Translations under genes and position numbers: made by a program | The notes under the pieces: model-generated | Told to the model about the DNA's origin: nothing | What the model saw: only the letters and a program-made list of their open reading frames with translations | Database searches by the model: none | Shown here: piece after piece, positions 38,001-50,544 of the stretch | Layout of the letters: each line of letters starts with the position of its first letter | How positions within the stretch are numbered: position 1 is the first letter of the stretch | Source of the DNA: Austropuccinia psidii | Lineage: Eukaryota > Basidiomycota > Pucciniomycetes > Pucciniales > Sphaerophragmiaceae | NCBI GenBank assembly: GCA_023105745.1 | Contig: JALGQZ010000009.1 | Coordinates: forward strand, 32,327,409 to 32,391,408 | Direction: 5' to 3' | Length of the DNA: 64,000 bases

Positions 38001-38912
38001 TGTCTGACAACGTGGTAAGACAAGAAAACATTGAAACAGCCTCAACAGTAACCAGCATTATCCCTGCCAGTACTGTTAATTCTGATCATAATAGTACTGT
38101 TATTGTGACTCAAAATAACCAACCTGAACCAATATCTTCTGAATTAATTAACTTGGACATAAGTAATACCCTTCAGAAAGCTAAAAATTTGGCCAATAGT
38201 AAGTTTTTGACGTAAAAATACTATTTTAAGCCTTTTTTAACCATAATTATGCCTTCAACCAGGTCAGGAGCCAGCTACAACCCCTCAAGCAGCTCCCAAA
38301 AAGGTAATAGACGCGATTATGGCAGAGGCCAATCAGGTACAGAAGGAAAAGGGTCAGTTGATGACTTCCAAACAACTAAATTGGGTCATTCTGAAGCTGA
38401 TAATACTATTTTACCTTCAAAAAGAGCTGACACCGCCACAACAAGCCTCTGTGGACATATACAAAGCCAGCCACAGTGCATACAACAATGCACTTCAATT
38501 CAAGGAGTACCAGATCCTTGCAGACCTGTGGAAGAATTGCATGAATTCTTACCTGACAGTAAGAAAATTCTTGGGCCATCCCAACACTTGCAAATTGCTC
38601 AATGGATGGCATCCATTGATGGAGAAGAAAAAAATGATGCTTTTGACACTAGAATGGAGGAAAAACAACCCTCCACCACCCAAACCAGTGCCAAAAACAG
38701 CCCCAGTGGCCAGCAGCAGCAATTCCAACGTGAAAAAGCAGCCACAAACTCCAAACAAGGGCAAAGGGAAGGCACAAGCTCCAAAACCTTACAGCCAGGG
38801 CTACAGGATCCCAAAGATTCAGCAGGATGCCATGGAAAATGTATTTCAGATGGCCAGAACCATGATGGAATTACAAAAGAAGGAGGAAGCCAGATTAAAG
38901 TTCCAGAAATGA
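38001..38912 (+). CDS. ORF1, spliced overlapping gag-type protein, A copy 2
   Basis: Exons 38001-38198 and 38263-38912, matching copy 1 except for one substitution (GGAATCC to GGCATCC at about 38610), which changes the NGWNPL Asn to His here and Glu to Ala in the overlapping gag-pol frame. NGWNPL is one of the best conserved ORF1 motifs, so this copy may be impaired. Splice model and function as for copy 1: inferred, function unknown. Confidence 0.6.
38199..38262 (+). other. Candidate gag intron with tandem acceptors, A copy 2
   Basis: GTAAGT donor at 38199; acceptors ending at 38262 and 38267. One T-to-C difference from copy 1 inside the intron. Confidence 0.6.
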
Positions 38913-41900
38913 TTTCTGATATATTTGATTCCATCCCAGAGTTGTATGATGCTATAAAGGACGTGAAAAAACATCTTTCTGATAAAAATGAATCCATTTG
39001 TAACAACATTAAAACAAACAACTTGAGCCTGTGCCAAATCAATGAAACACTTATGTGTTTTGAAAAGGTTTTACGAACAATTAAAACTTCCAATAATGAT
39101 ACTTCTTTTGGCATTAAGATAAATGAACAATCTGCAATTATTAAAGAATTAACAGAAAAATATTCTAAACTCAATATTGATGACATAATTGAGACAAGAA
39201 TAAAACATGCCGTTAGTACTATCAAAGAGGACAATAAAAAGACTCTGGATTATGTTTCAAAAGCATTTGCTGAAGTAAAGACAAATACAATTGCCTTGAA
39301 AAAGGATTTTGATACCTCAAAAGAGGAAATATCAAAATTAACAATGAAATTGAATGAAGTTATATCTGATAATACTAGACAAACAGAGTTATGGAATGAG
39401 CTTACATATAAAGAGGATGAACATAAAAAGAATGTCATAGACTCTATACAAAGCTTACAACATGAGTTAAAAAATTCTCAGAGGTGTAACAACAGTAAAA
39501 TGAATGATATTGAACAACTGCTAAACACCTTACCAAGGATGTCTACACCTCTGAACCAGAATGAGGGTGCAAGAATTCCCAATCCACAAGTATTGGATGG
39601 AGAAAATTCACAGTTGAAAGATGAATTTTCTACCTCTTTTCATAACTTGGAACCATCAATGGGCCAAGCACTATTAAAAGAAGTTCCAAAACTTAAGGAA
39701 TGGCCTCACTTCAGTGGTGAAGGAGAATATGACCATATGGAATTTATCAGAGGTATTGACATGATCAAAGAAGATTTTGAATTACCAGACAGATTGGTGA
39801 CAGCCAGGTTTAACACCTTGTTTACCAAATCAGCTCACAGATGGTATATCAAATTAAGACAAGCACATGGACACCAGAGTTGGACTTGGTGGAAAACCCA
39901 AATTGTCAACAAATGGGCCAATGATGCATGCAGGTTTAAAGTTGAAACAGCCTTTGAATCCGCCAAATTTAATGCTGATAAAGACAAAGCCTTACCATGG
40001 TTTTGTCAACAAAAGGACAGGTTAACAGCATTATACCCTGACATGTCAGAATTTATGATTCATAGAAAAATTCTAAGACAATGTGGAGGTGACTTAGAGC
40101 ATGCTGTCAAGAGCAGGACTACTGAACAATCTTCAGCAGAAGACATTATCAATATATTAGAGGAAGTAACCACAAGAACCAGAATTGGTTCCAGTAGGGT
40201 GAATCTCAAAACAAGGTTTAATACACCTTGGAAGGATTCTGTGGACAAAAACCCCAAAGAAAACTCTAGAAATATTAAAAATAAATCTGCAGATACAGTC
40301 AGAAAGTGCCATATTTGCCAAAGCACCACTCATTTAGCCAATACATGTCCAAAGAGAGGAAAAATCAATGAAATTGATGTGGAGAAAGAACCTGATGTTG
40401 AAAAAGATGACATAATTGAAGAAAATTCAGATGACAAGTCATCCATATTTTCTGAATCTTCAAAAGATATAGAAAATATCAATGCCACTTTTGACATCAT
40501 GGAATCTTATTCCCACTTGCCACAATTAAGCAATGGTCAACTTGATTTATCAAAAATCCAAGATGCACAACTCATGAAAACCAAACCAAACAGAGGAAAA
40601 GGTTATACAGCTGGTAACTCCTGTATAACAGAAGTGGTGATTGACAACAAACCCACTAAACTTTTGCTTGACCCAGGAGCCTTCTGCTCTTGTGTTGGAA
40701 AATCTTTTCTTAAGACTTGTGTACCAAATTTTGAAGAACAATTGTTACCAATTGATTGTATAAAATTCAACAGTGCAAGTAACCCAATAAAAGCTTTAGG
40801 AATCTTTGAGACCAATGTCATATTCCCACACATAAATGGGAATTTAAGGATCACAGTTGAATTTGTTGTTATGGAAAATTGCTCTAGTACCCATTTTATA
40901 TTGGGAAATGACTATTTAATCATGTATGGGATAGATTTACATAATAACAAAGACAGATACTTTACAATTGGGGACAATAAGCGCCAGAAATTTGCCTCTT
41001 TACCATTTAAAAGACAAATTACAGTAAACAAAGTATCACCAGTCAGCTTAGAGTTAGAGAAATTCAAGTCTGAACAGTTAAATGAGGCTGAAATAAGCCT
41101 TCATCTAACTGATAAACAAGAAAATGAACTTTCTTCCCTTTTGTATGACCACAGAAGAGCATTTGCTACAGACAAAGAACCTCTGGGAGCAATTATTGGT
41201 CATGAAGTTGAAATCATTCTTAACATTGAGAGACCTTATCCACCACTCTTAAGAAGACCTGCTTATCCAGCAAGTCCAAAATCAAGAGAAGCTCTAGAAA
41301 GCCATATTAAAGAACTTTTAGACCTTGGTGTAATAAGAAAAGTAGGCCAAAATGAAGAAGTAGAAATAACTACACCAGTAATAGTGGCTTGGCATAATGG
41401 AAAATCTAGAATGGTTGGGGACTTTAGAGCTCTGAACACTTATACTGTTCCAGACAGATACCCAATTCCAAAGATCCAGATTGCCCTCACTCAAATATCT
41501 CAAGCAGTATATATAAGCACTATGGATGCTCTTAAGGGATTTCATCAGAATGTGGTAACACCAAGAGCAAGAAAGTATTTGAGAATCATTGTTCATTGTG
41601 GAGTTTATGAATATTTAAGAATGCCTTTTTGTATCAAAAATGCACCTTCACACTTCCAAAGAATGATGAATGAAATCTTCCCTGAAGAACTTTCAGAAGG
41701 ATGGTTAATCATTTACATTGATGACATTATAGTCTGCTCCAAAACTTGGGAAGAACATATGTACAGATTGTCCAGGGTTTTGACAAAAATTCAATCTGTC
41801 AATATGAAAATTTCTTTAAAGAAATGCCATTTTGGATTTAGAGAGCTTAAAGCACTAGGGCATGTAGTATCTGGTTTATCTCTTGGAATTGACAAAAACA

Positions 41901-44173
41901 AAGTTGCAGCAGTACTGCTTAAACCCATTCCTCAAAACAAAAAAGAAATTCAATCATTTTTGGGTTTTGCAGGGTATTACAGGCAACACATTAAAGATTT
42001 TGCATCCATAGCAAGACCTCTTTATAAGCTATGTGACAAAGACACAGTCTTTGAAATGACAGTTGACAGAGTAAAAGCCTTTGAATCCTTGAGACAAGCC
42101 TTGACCACTGCTCCACTCTTACTGATGCCAGACTTTAAGCTGCCCTTTAAGCTTTATATTGATGCATCAGGAGATGGGCTAGGTGCTGCACTTCACCAAG
42201 TTCAGATCATAAATGATAAACCTGTAGAAGGACCCATATGTTTCATATCTAGGCAAATCAAACCAACTGAAGCCAGATATGGAGCAAGTCAGATGGAGTG
42301 TTTATGCCTTGTTTGGGCTCTAGAAAAGCTAAATTACTTTCTAGAAGGATGTGTCTTTGAAGTAATAACAGATTGTACCGCTGTTAAATCACTTCTGAAC
42401 ATGAAAACACCCAACAGACATATGCTTAGATGGCAAATAGCCATACAAGAATATAGGGGCAATATGACTATTTTTCACAAAGATGGCAATATTCATAAAA
42501 ATGCAGATGGACTAAGCAGATGGCCATTACCAAATGATATTGATAATCCTGCTTATGTACCAGAAGAAGCCTCCCCACAAATTCCAATAGAAGGGATAAG
42601 TGTTACAGACTTAAACACCACCTTCTTTGAAGAAGTCAGAAACAGTTACACTCAAGATAAGAATTGTAGCATCTTATGCCAATTACTTAACAAGGACTGT
42701 AAGGACAACTCTCTTACACATGCCTTGGATGAAGTATGGAAAAAATCTTATGATGAAGGAAGATTTCACCTACTAGATGGTATAATCTACCACAGAACAA
42801 AACACACATGTGTTATGACAGTTGTGGACAGGTCACTAATCAATCTTGTACTGAAGGAATGCCATGATAGTCCCTTTTCATGACATCTTTCTGAAGACAG
42901 AACAAGAGAGAAAGTGAAGACCTGCATATGGTGGCCAATGTGGCAAAAGGATGTTGCAGAGTATTGCAAAACCTGTGACAGATGCCAAAAGGCAAATAAA
43001 TCCACTGGCAAGAGACTTGGAAATATGATGAAAATTCAAGAACCAAGCAGACCTTGGGAAATTATCCATATGGATTGGGTAACTGGCCTACCACCAGGAG
43101 GTGACAGAAGCTATAATGCTTGCCTAGTAATTGTGGACAGATTCAGTAAAACTCCAATCTTTTTACCATGTCACAAAGATGATACAGCCATGGATACAGC
43201 TCTTCTGATATGGAATAGAGTAGTGTCATGGACTGGGATATTTACAAATATCATCAGTGATAGAGATCCCAAATTCACTTCAGCACTATGGACAAATCTT
43301 CACCAATTATTTGGCACTAAACTGTCTTTCTCTACAGCCTACCACCCACAAACTGATGGCTTGGCTGAAAGAATGATCCAAACCTTAGAGGACATGGTGA
43401 GAAGATTTTGTGCATATGGCCTTGAATTCAAAGATTGTGATGGATTTACCCATGATTGGTGTACTCTATTGCCAGCACTGGAATTGGCATATAAAACATC
43501 AATCCATGCCAGTACCAATCAGACTCCTGCTATTCTAGAAAAAGGATGGAACCCCAAGTTACCCCAAGATTCCTTGAGGAAAGACTTAATTGAAATACAT
43601 CCCACAGCTGCTAGCTTCAAAGGAATGCTAGACAAAGCTAGAAGGCATGCAGTGAGATGCATGGAGGACTCTTTTGCATATGCTAAAGACAAATGGGATA
43701 AATCACATGCAACTCCAGATTTCAAAGTGGGGGACCTAGTTCTTGTATCCACCACTAACTTCAATAACATCAAAGGATGTAAAAAGTTGAAAGACTCCTT
43801 TGCAGGACCTTTTGTGATTAAAGCCCTCCATGGAGAAAATGCTGTTGAAGTAGAGTTATCTGAAGAGCTTAGCAATAAGCATCCTACATTTCCAGTGAGC
43901 TTGATAAAACCATATAAATCTAGTGATGCTGAGAAATTTCCCTTGAGGAATAAGGTTCCCCAAGTTATACCTCCTATTGAGACATCTGGTACTAAGAAAA
44001 TAACCAAAGTTCTTAAAGAAAGGAAATTAAGAACCAAGAAAGTAAGGGAATACCTTGTTAGGTACAGTGACCCAACTTGTGAAGATGAATGGTTAGAAGA
44101 AAAAGATATACCAGAAGCTACCAAACTCCTGAGGAGATTCAGACACACTAGAAACACCAATATTACAAAGTAA
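38249..44173 (+). pseudogene. Gag-pol polyprotein of A copy 2, same stop codon as copy 1
   Basis: Offset from copy 1 by exactly 7654 bp and, over the 1544-codon first part, differing at a single residue. It shares the TGA (42881-42883), the D-P-G-A protease core and the Cys in [10 protein letters not shown], so all three lesions predate the duplication. After the stop the frame continues through the integrase core, GPF motif and chromodomain to 44173. Domain order as in copy 1. It is not expected to make integrase unless the stop is read through. Confidence 0.92.
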
Positions 44174-44184
44174 TATTCTTTTTT

Positions 44185-44196
44185 AGGGGGAGGGAA
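44185..44196 (+). other. Polypurine tract, A copy 2
   Basis: AGGGGGAGGGAA directly before the outer right LTR. Confidence 0.85.
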
Positions 44197-46035
44197 TGTG
44201 AGCCTTAGAGGTAATTTCATATACCCAAAAGACCACAAATATAAAAAATAACATATTAATATAAATAAAATAAATTTATTTATATTATTAAAATAAAAAT
44301 CAAAATATAAATATAAAATTATATTAAAAATAAAAAATTAATTACAATTTAAAAATAAAAAATACATTAAATTTTGTAAGTATAAAATTACTTTTATACT
44401 TGAAAAAATTAAGTAAAAATAAAATTTTAACAAAATTGTGAAAAAATAAATAAATTTGGAAAAAAGTTATATAAAAATTATCATAACTTTTTATCCAATA
44501 AATAAACACATAAAATTTATTTCACCATTGGATTCCTCATAAAAAATCAGGTGGGGTCACCTCTGAGTGAAATTCTTGTAACTCAACTCCAAATAAGCTT
44601 AAATTAAGTTTTTAGTATTTTCAATACAAAAGTTAAAAATCCTCAAAACCTTAATTTAATTCACACCACATGTGGTCTTAACCATCAATTTTTGTGTTAA
44701 AATTGAGGTGTTTTGTTTAGTTTAGAAGTTATGAGGAATTGAAGTATTTTCAATTGAATTCAATTGAAATGTCAAAATGTGCGCGTGTATTACATAAGTG
44801 AACTTTGATTTACATATGAGGTATCAATTATTACTGTATTGTACTGTACAATTGAATTGAATCACATATATAAATTATAAGTATAATACATGATGAGGAA
44901 TTAAACGAAAAATAAATTGGAAAGATTAAATTTGGGGGGGAAAAGGAACTCCAGCTCTAAGGGGGAGCTAGACCCCCAAATTCCTTGCTGACAGGCGTGG
45001 GATGTCAAAATTCACGCAAAAGTTCATCACTTTTGGCCTGGAATTGAGTTACAGGGTCTGTGAACTCAATTGATGATGAGGTTTTGATACCAACTGGGGT
45101 AGTTTTAGCTGTTGCCAAGAGGGTAAAACTACCCTTAAGATAAAACAATCATAGTAAAAACAGTTTTAACTGGTTTCTACGCCTCTGACACACATTCTGA
45201 CGTGTTTTGAAGGCTCTAGGCCTGGTATTGCTATAGTAATGGCTGATTTAAGGGTCTAAAATGGCTAAAAATGGCTAAAAATGGCTAAAACCAGCCCTTT
45301 TTTGGTCTAAACCAGGGTTCAATGATGCCATAATTGGCTTTTCTGTTGTCAGACTGTTCTTCACGACTGACAAGAGTAAATTTTACTTTTGGAGTAAGAG
45401 AATTGATGGCTATAAAAGAATGTCTTCTTTGCCCCACTTTTCTCTTCATGTTAGAATCTTTTCCTTTTATTAATTAGTTTAAAACTGTTAAACCAATCAA
45501 TAAAAGATTCCAACCACCCTTTTTAAATCATTTTGAACCTTTTAACCACGTGAAAAAATCATTATAATCATCGTTTGTAACTCTTATAATCATTTTTACC
45601 CCTGAACCACCCCATAAGTGAATTAAAGCATCTTTCATCACTGTTAACTTTGTCACTTTGTTTCCAAATTCACTCTGGTCACTTTTGGGCGTGTTTTCTC
45701 TTTGATATTCTTTTTAAAGACTTTGTTCTTTAATTAATTGCTTGCAGTTCTTTGCTCAATTAATATCAATTGAAATTGCTCTTGAAGAAATTTCTTTTGT
45801 AGCCTTAAAATATCTCTTGTAGAGTATTTTTTGGATAAATTTGTATTGTTGGTAAAACAATACATTTTTATAATATTATTGTTTTATACTAATAAAGTTA
45901 TAAGCAATAAAATTGGCGTGTTTTCTCTTAAAAATAATAGTTCTTACTATTTTTAATTGAATTTTACCTTATACAAATTTTGAGGACAGGAAAAGTACTT
46001 GATTTTTTATCAAAGTTTCATATCCACACCTTACA
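44197..46035 (+). repeat. Outer right LTR of the A complex (1839 bp)
   Basis: Same length and ends as the outer left LTR, with about 21 substitutions between them by eye. Followed by CTCCT, the right target-site copy. TATA box at 45411-45418. Confidence 0.96.
45411..45418 (+). promoter_or_regulatory. TATA box, outer right A LTR
   Basis: TATAAAAG at the same place as in the other A LTRs. In a 3' LTR it could drive transcription out into element G. Confidence 0.5.
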
Positions 46036-46534
46036 CTCCTGATTTGGTGGAAGGCATAATTATGAGTAAAAAAGCTTAAAAATAGTAATTTTGAGGTAAA
46101 CACTTACTATTGGCCATATCCTTTTCTTTTTGGTGTGCTACTAATATCCAAATTTATTAACCCAGAAGAAATTGGATCTTTCTCATTATTGTGAGTTATA
46201 ATAACAGTGCTATTACGGTCAGAATTAACATTACTTTCAGGAATAATTCTAGTAGCTGTTTATGCTGTTTCAATATTTTCTTGTCTTACAATGTTTTCAG
46301 AAACTAAAATGAAATTAATAAAAAAAAATTAAGTAAGAAAAGGTTTTTAAAAAGAGAAATGAAAAAACAAAGGCTCACTTATGGTATGGAAAAAGTATTA
46401 TTTTTTATGATTTTCTGAATTATAAGTAGTTTTTATGGATTTTTCAGATTTTTCAATATAAGAAAAAAAAATTAAAAAAATTAAAAAATTCAAACAAATA
46501 TGTCACAGGTAAATTTCACAACTGGGCCCCCAAA
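46036..46534 (-). pseudogene. Element G: leader and gag 5' exon
   Basis: Minus strand, continuing from 28284 across the A complex. It holds the gag intron (GTAAGT donor near 46110), the 5' exon (about 46303 down to 46111, with the ENI-type segment shared with A), the leader intron 46378-46304 with donor ATAA|GTGAGC, and a primer-binding site next to the LTR (TGGGGGCCCAG near 46532). The exon begins TT instead of TG, so a spliced ATG would be lost, and an in-frame TAA interrupts it. Of the two A-type acceptors only the second survives. Confidence 0.8.
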
Positions 46535-48307
46535 TTGAAGGTGTGGATATGAAAATTTGATTAAAAAACAAGTACTTTTTTGGTCCTTGAAATTGGTATA
46601 GGGTAAAATCTGATGAAGAATAGTAAATTATAAAAGTTTTTAGAAGAAGATTATTCCAAATTCTATTACTTTAACCTTTTTCAGTCTAAAAAAATAATAT
46701 CACAAAGATTTATTGTTTTAAAAACAATAAAACCTTATGCAAAAATACTCTACAAGAGATATTTAAGGTGACAAAGGAAATTTCTTCAAGAGAAATTTAA
46801 ATTGGAATCAATTGAGAAAAGAACTTCAGGAAAGTGATATATAAAAAAGGTCTTCAAAAATAATATTAAAGAGAAAAAATCCCCAAAAGTGACCAGAGTG
46901 AATTTGGAAACAAAGGGATATAGTTAACAGTGATGAAAGATTCTTTAATTCACTTTTGGGTTGGTTCAAGAGTAAAAATGATTATAATAGTTAAAAACAA
47001 TGTTTATAATAATTATTTAACATGGTTAGCAGGTTCAAAAGGAAAGAAAAGAGGTGGTTGGAATACCTTATTGATTTGTTTTACAGTGTTTCAACTAATT
47101 GAAAAGGAAAAGATTATAGCATTAACAGAAAATTGGGGCAAAGAAGACATTCTTTTATAGCCATGAGTTTTCTTAATCCAAAAGTAAAATTTATTCTAAT
47201 CAGTCATTAGAAAAACCCTGACAACAGAAATGCTAATTATGGAATCATTGAACCCTGGTTTGGAGCAAAAAGGGCTGGTTTTAGCCATCTTAGTCCCCTA
47301 AATAAGCCATTGCTATACTAATAGCTTGTTTCACACCTTTGAAGAACACCATAATGTGTGTAAGAGATTTCAAACCCTGTTAGAAGTTATTTTACTAAGA
47401 TTTTCTTACCTTAATTTTATAGCTTATGGGTAGTTTTACCCTCTTTGCAACAGTCAAAACCTCCCTGGTTGGTATGAAAACCTCATCATCAATTGAGTCA
47501 CAGACCCTGTGAATAAATTTCAGGCCAAAAGTAATGAAACTTTGTGTGTTATTTGACATCTCATTCCTGTCAGAAAGGAATTTGGGTGATTCTGGCACCC
47601 TTGGAGCCAAAATAACTTTCCCCCCTAAAATTAATTTTTCCAGTTTATTTTTACTTTAATTCCTCATCATGTATTATACTAGAAATACACCCAAGTAGTC
47701 CAATTGAAAAAATTACAGTACAAAACTGTAATAATTGATACCTCATATTCAAATTCAAGTTTGCTTATTTAATACACACGCACATTTTGACATTCAAATT
47801 GAAAATACTTAAATTCCTCCTAACTTCTAAACTACACACCATAACTCGATTTTAACACAAAAATTAATGGTTATACCCAAATGAGATTTATAGCTTTTGA
47901 GGTTTTTTAGATTTTCATACAGAAGATACTGAAAACTTAATTTAAGCTTATTTAGAGTTGAGTTACAGAATTTTCACCCAGAGGTCACCCCACCTTATCC
48001 AATGGTGAAATAATTTTAATAAGCTTATTTATTAGAAAAGAAGTAGAATAGTTTTGATTTAATTTTTTTTTCAAAAATATTTGAATATTAATATTGTTGT
48101 TGAAAATTTATTTTCACTTCATTTTTCAAGTAAAAGTGTATTTTCACAATTTTATATTATAATGAAATTATTAATTTGTATATAAATTTCATATTTAAAG
48201 TTCAATTTTTGTTATTTTAATGTAAAGAAATTCATTTATTCATAGTTATAACATAATTACATGATTTTTAGTCTTTTGGGTATATAAAAATACCTTTAAG
48301 GTTCATA
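46535..48307 (-). repeat. 5' LTR of element G (1773 bp)
   Basis: Plus-strand start TGAAGGTGTGG (mutated TGTAAGG) and end GGTTCATA (mutated GGCTCACA). Related to the other G LTR along its length but strongly diverged. It keeps a reversed TATA box at about 47152-47159. Confidence 0.88.
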
Positions 48308-50539
48308 TTGAGCCTCTTTTTTTAAATTTTGGATGAGAATTCAAATTTAATGTTTATGCTCAGTTCTTAGTTTAAGCTGGAATAAATTTGTGATTTCTTA
48401 TCCGATTGGGATAAGAATAATTTATTCTGTAATGTGAAAGATTCCCCTTTAAAATGGATTATATTATGAGCCATTTGGTACATTTTTTCATTTCATTAGT
48501 ATCCTTATTTAATACCTTTATTTATGGCATTCATGTGTCAATCTTGTGGGTTGGTTTTGAGTTACAGGATGAGAAGAACATCTTAATTTATCATTTGATT
48601 TTGAAAATTTTGAAAACCTCTTCTTAGTTATTGAAGAAATAAAAATTGTTGAAATACAAAATTTACTTTTTCCTGTTGGATTATTTCAAATTACAAACAC
48701 AGAACATCATCAACATGAAAAAGAAATTTGCAAAGCTTGATTTGATTTTGAATCTCTTTTTCAAATATATAAATCAAGGAAAATAATCTCTCATGACATC
48801 TCAAGAGAAAAGGTAAATGCTTATCATGTGCTATATTTCACATCAAAACCCCCTTTAGCCACAAAAGAAAATTTGAGAGAGGACTAATTACCACTAAAAA
48901 ATCTGAAGTAATATTTCTGCCTAATTCAAATATAATATAAATGTTTTAAAATATTTAGAAAGGTTTTTAATCAATTGGAGCCTCAAAATCAACTAGCTGC
49001 GAAAAATGTCAAAGGGTCAAAATTAATATATTATATAATGAAGTGTGTAAAAGCTGGAATATTGTAATATGAATATCTTATATATTAATACCATAAGTCC
49101 AAAATTTTGAGAAAAAAATAGCTACATGTACTTAAAATGTAATTCATAGGAAGTAAAAAATGAAAGAAGATCATGTCTACACTTGGAAAATTCAAAGTAC
49201 ATAACAAAGCACATTGGGTGAGTGTCTCAAACTAATTATCTGGAAGATTATCTATGGCTAAGAAATTATGAGCTAGTTAGAATTTGAATAATGATGTAAA
49301 GCTGAATAAGTTTCAGAAAATTTGTGATTTTTTCTATTTTTCTCCAACAGAAAAATATTAAGTTCATTGTAAAACAAATCCTTCTCTAAGCTCAAATATT
49401 CCATTCTAGCAACTCATTCCAGCATTCTGGAAGTAGAAAAATATCCCAAGTTAAAGAAATGTGATATATAATCGGAAAGAAAGAATCCCATTCTAATATT
49501 GAGTTTTATTCTTACATTTTGTACCCATTCTGGAATTCTCCTCATGATAAACTACTTCAATCAGAATGAAATTGAAAATGAGGAAAAATCAAATGATCCG
49601 GCAGAAATAATGTATGAAAATTGATAATTTAAGCTTTAATTTGGAAACAATTTCAATATCCAAGAGATATCTTTGTTCAAAATGAGTAAAAGGCTTACTT
49701 ACCTGAAAATTCAAATTCAGCTTGTCTGTTTTAAGAGGGAATTCCAAAAAATAGGACCCAAAAGAAAATAAAATTAACATTTGGAAATATAAATACCACA
49801 TTATTCAACAAGTATCTTTCATTGGTAGAAAAAATGAAGCAACATTCGATTTTTTGGAAGAAATTTCAAAAGATTAAATTTCAATATGGGAAATTTCTGC
49901 ACCATCTAAATTTCTAAGAAGTAAACCCCCACCCAAAAGCAAGATCATTTTGCCTTCTTTATAATTGAACTTTGTGGAAAGGAATTTTACATAAAAAGCT
50001 GAAAGATACCTTACAGTGCTTTGATTTGAAACCTCACTTCTTCTTTTTTTATGAAAAGACCTACCATCTAGAAAGAATTCAATATGTCTTCAGAAAATTT
50101 TCATACAATTGAATTCTCATATAAAAATTTGAAATAATAACTACAAAATTTATCCCCAAGCATAAGAATTGAAATCGCTGGGATTCAGTGATATATTCAT
50201 AGTTGAGAGGAGAGGATAAAGAAAGATTAGGATAAAATAAGAGTCTTTTCAAAATTTTGATTCATATATATTCCTTGACTAGGAAAAAAATGTTAATTTA
50301 GTTTTTTTGAATATTGAATTAAATTCAAGGGTAAAATTATTTTTCTAAAAAAGATGATAATTCAATCTGAATATCTCTGGCTTTATATGAATTTGTTCAT
50401 ACAATTCCCTATCACACTATAGGCCTGTGTAATAGCTAATTCAAAGATGAAGATCAGTAGATCTTTTTTTTGATAATTTTATCCACAAATTTTGGGTATA
50501 ATATTCCAATATGGGGACCTTTCAAAATTTAAAATATTC
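48308..50539. other. AT-rich stretch with no recognisable gene
   Basis: No similarity to any LTR or pol in the window and no convincing reading frame. It is the right flank of G and the left flank of C, and continues at 61247-61491. Possibly host intergenic DNA or an unrecognised older repeat. Confidence 0.5.
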
Positions 50540-50544
50540 ATTTG

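Larger units (their letters stand above)
28285..46035 (+). mobile_element. Tandem A complex: LTR-internal-LTR-internal-LTR (17.75 kb)
   Basis: Three same-strand LTRs (28285-30123, 36543-37776, 44197-46035) enclose two internal regions (30124-36542, 37777-44196) that are nearly identical and offset by 7654 bp. Only the outer ends carry a target duplication: CTCCT at 28280-28284 and 46036-46040. The middle LTR has no duplication and is 605 bp short. It lies in the gag 5' region of element G, which continues on both sides. See the finding on its origin; an assembly error is the main alternative. Confidence 0.93.
18031..48307 (-). mobile_element. Old Ty3/gypsy element G, split by three later insertions
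   Basis: A minus-strand relative of family A. Its 3' LTR is 18031-19827 and its 5' LTR 46535-48307. Its internal region is in four pieces (19828-20402, 22281-22804, 24723-28284, 46036-46534), separated by solo LTR F2, solo LTR F3 and the A complex. Each interruption has its own 5-bp target duplication and the G reading resumes in register of homology across each. Without the insertions G would be about 8.7 kb. The flanks of G itself, CTCTG on the left and TTGAG on the right, do not form a target duplication. Confidence 0.9.
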
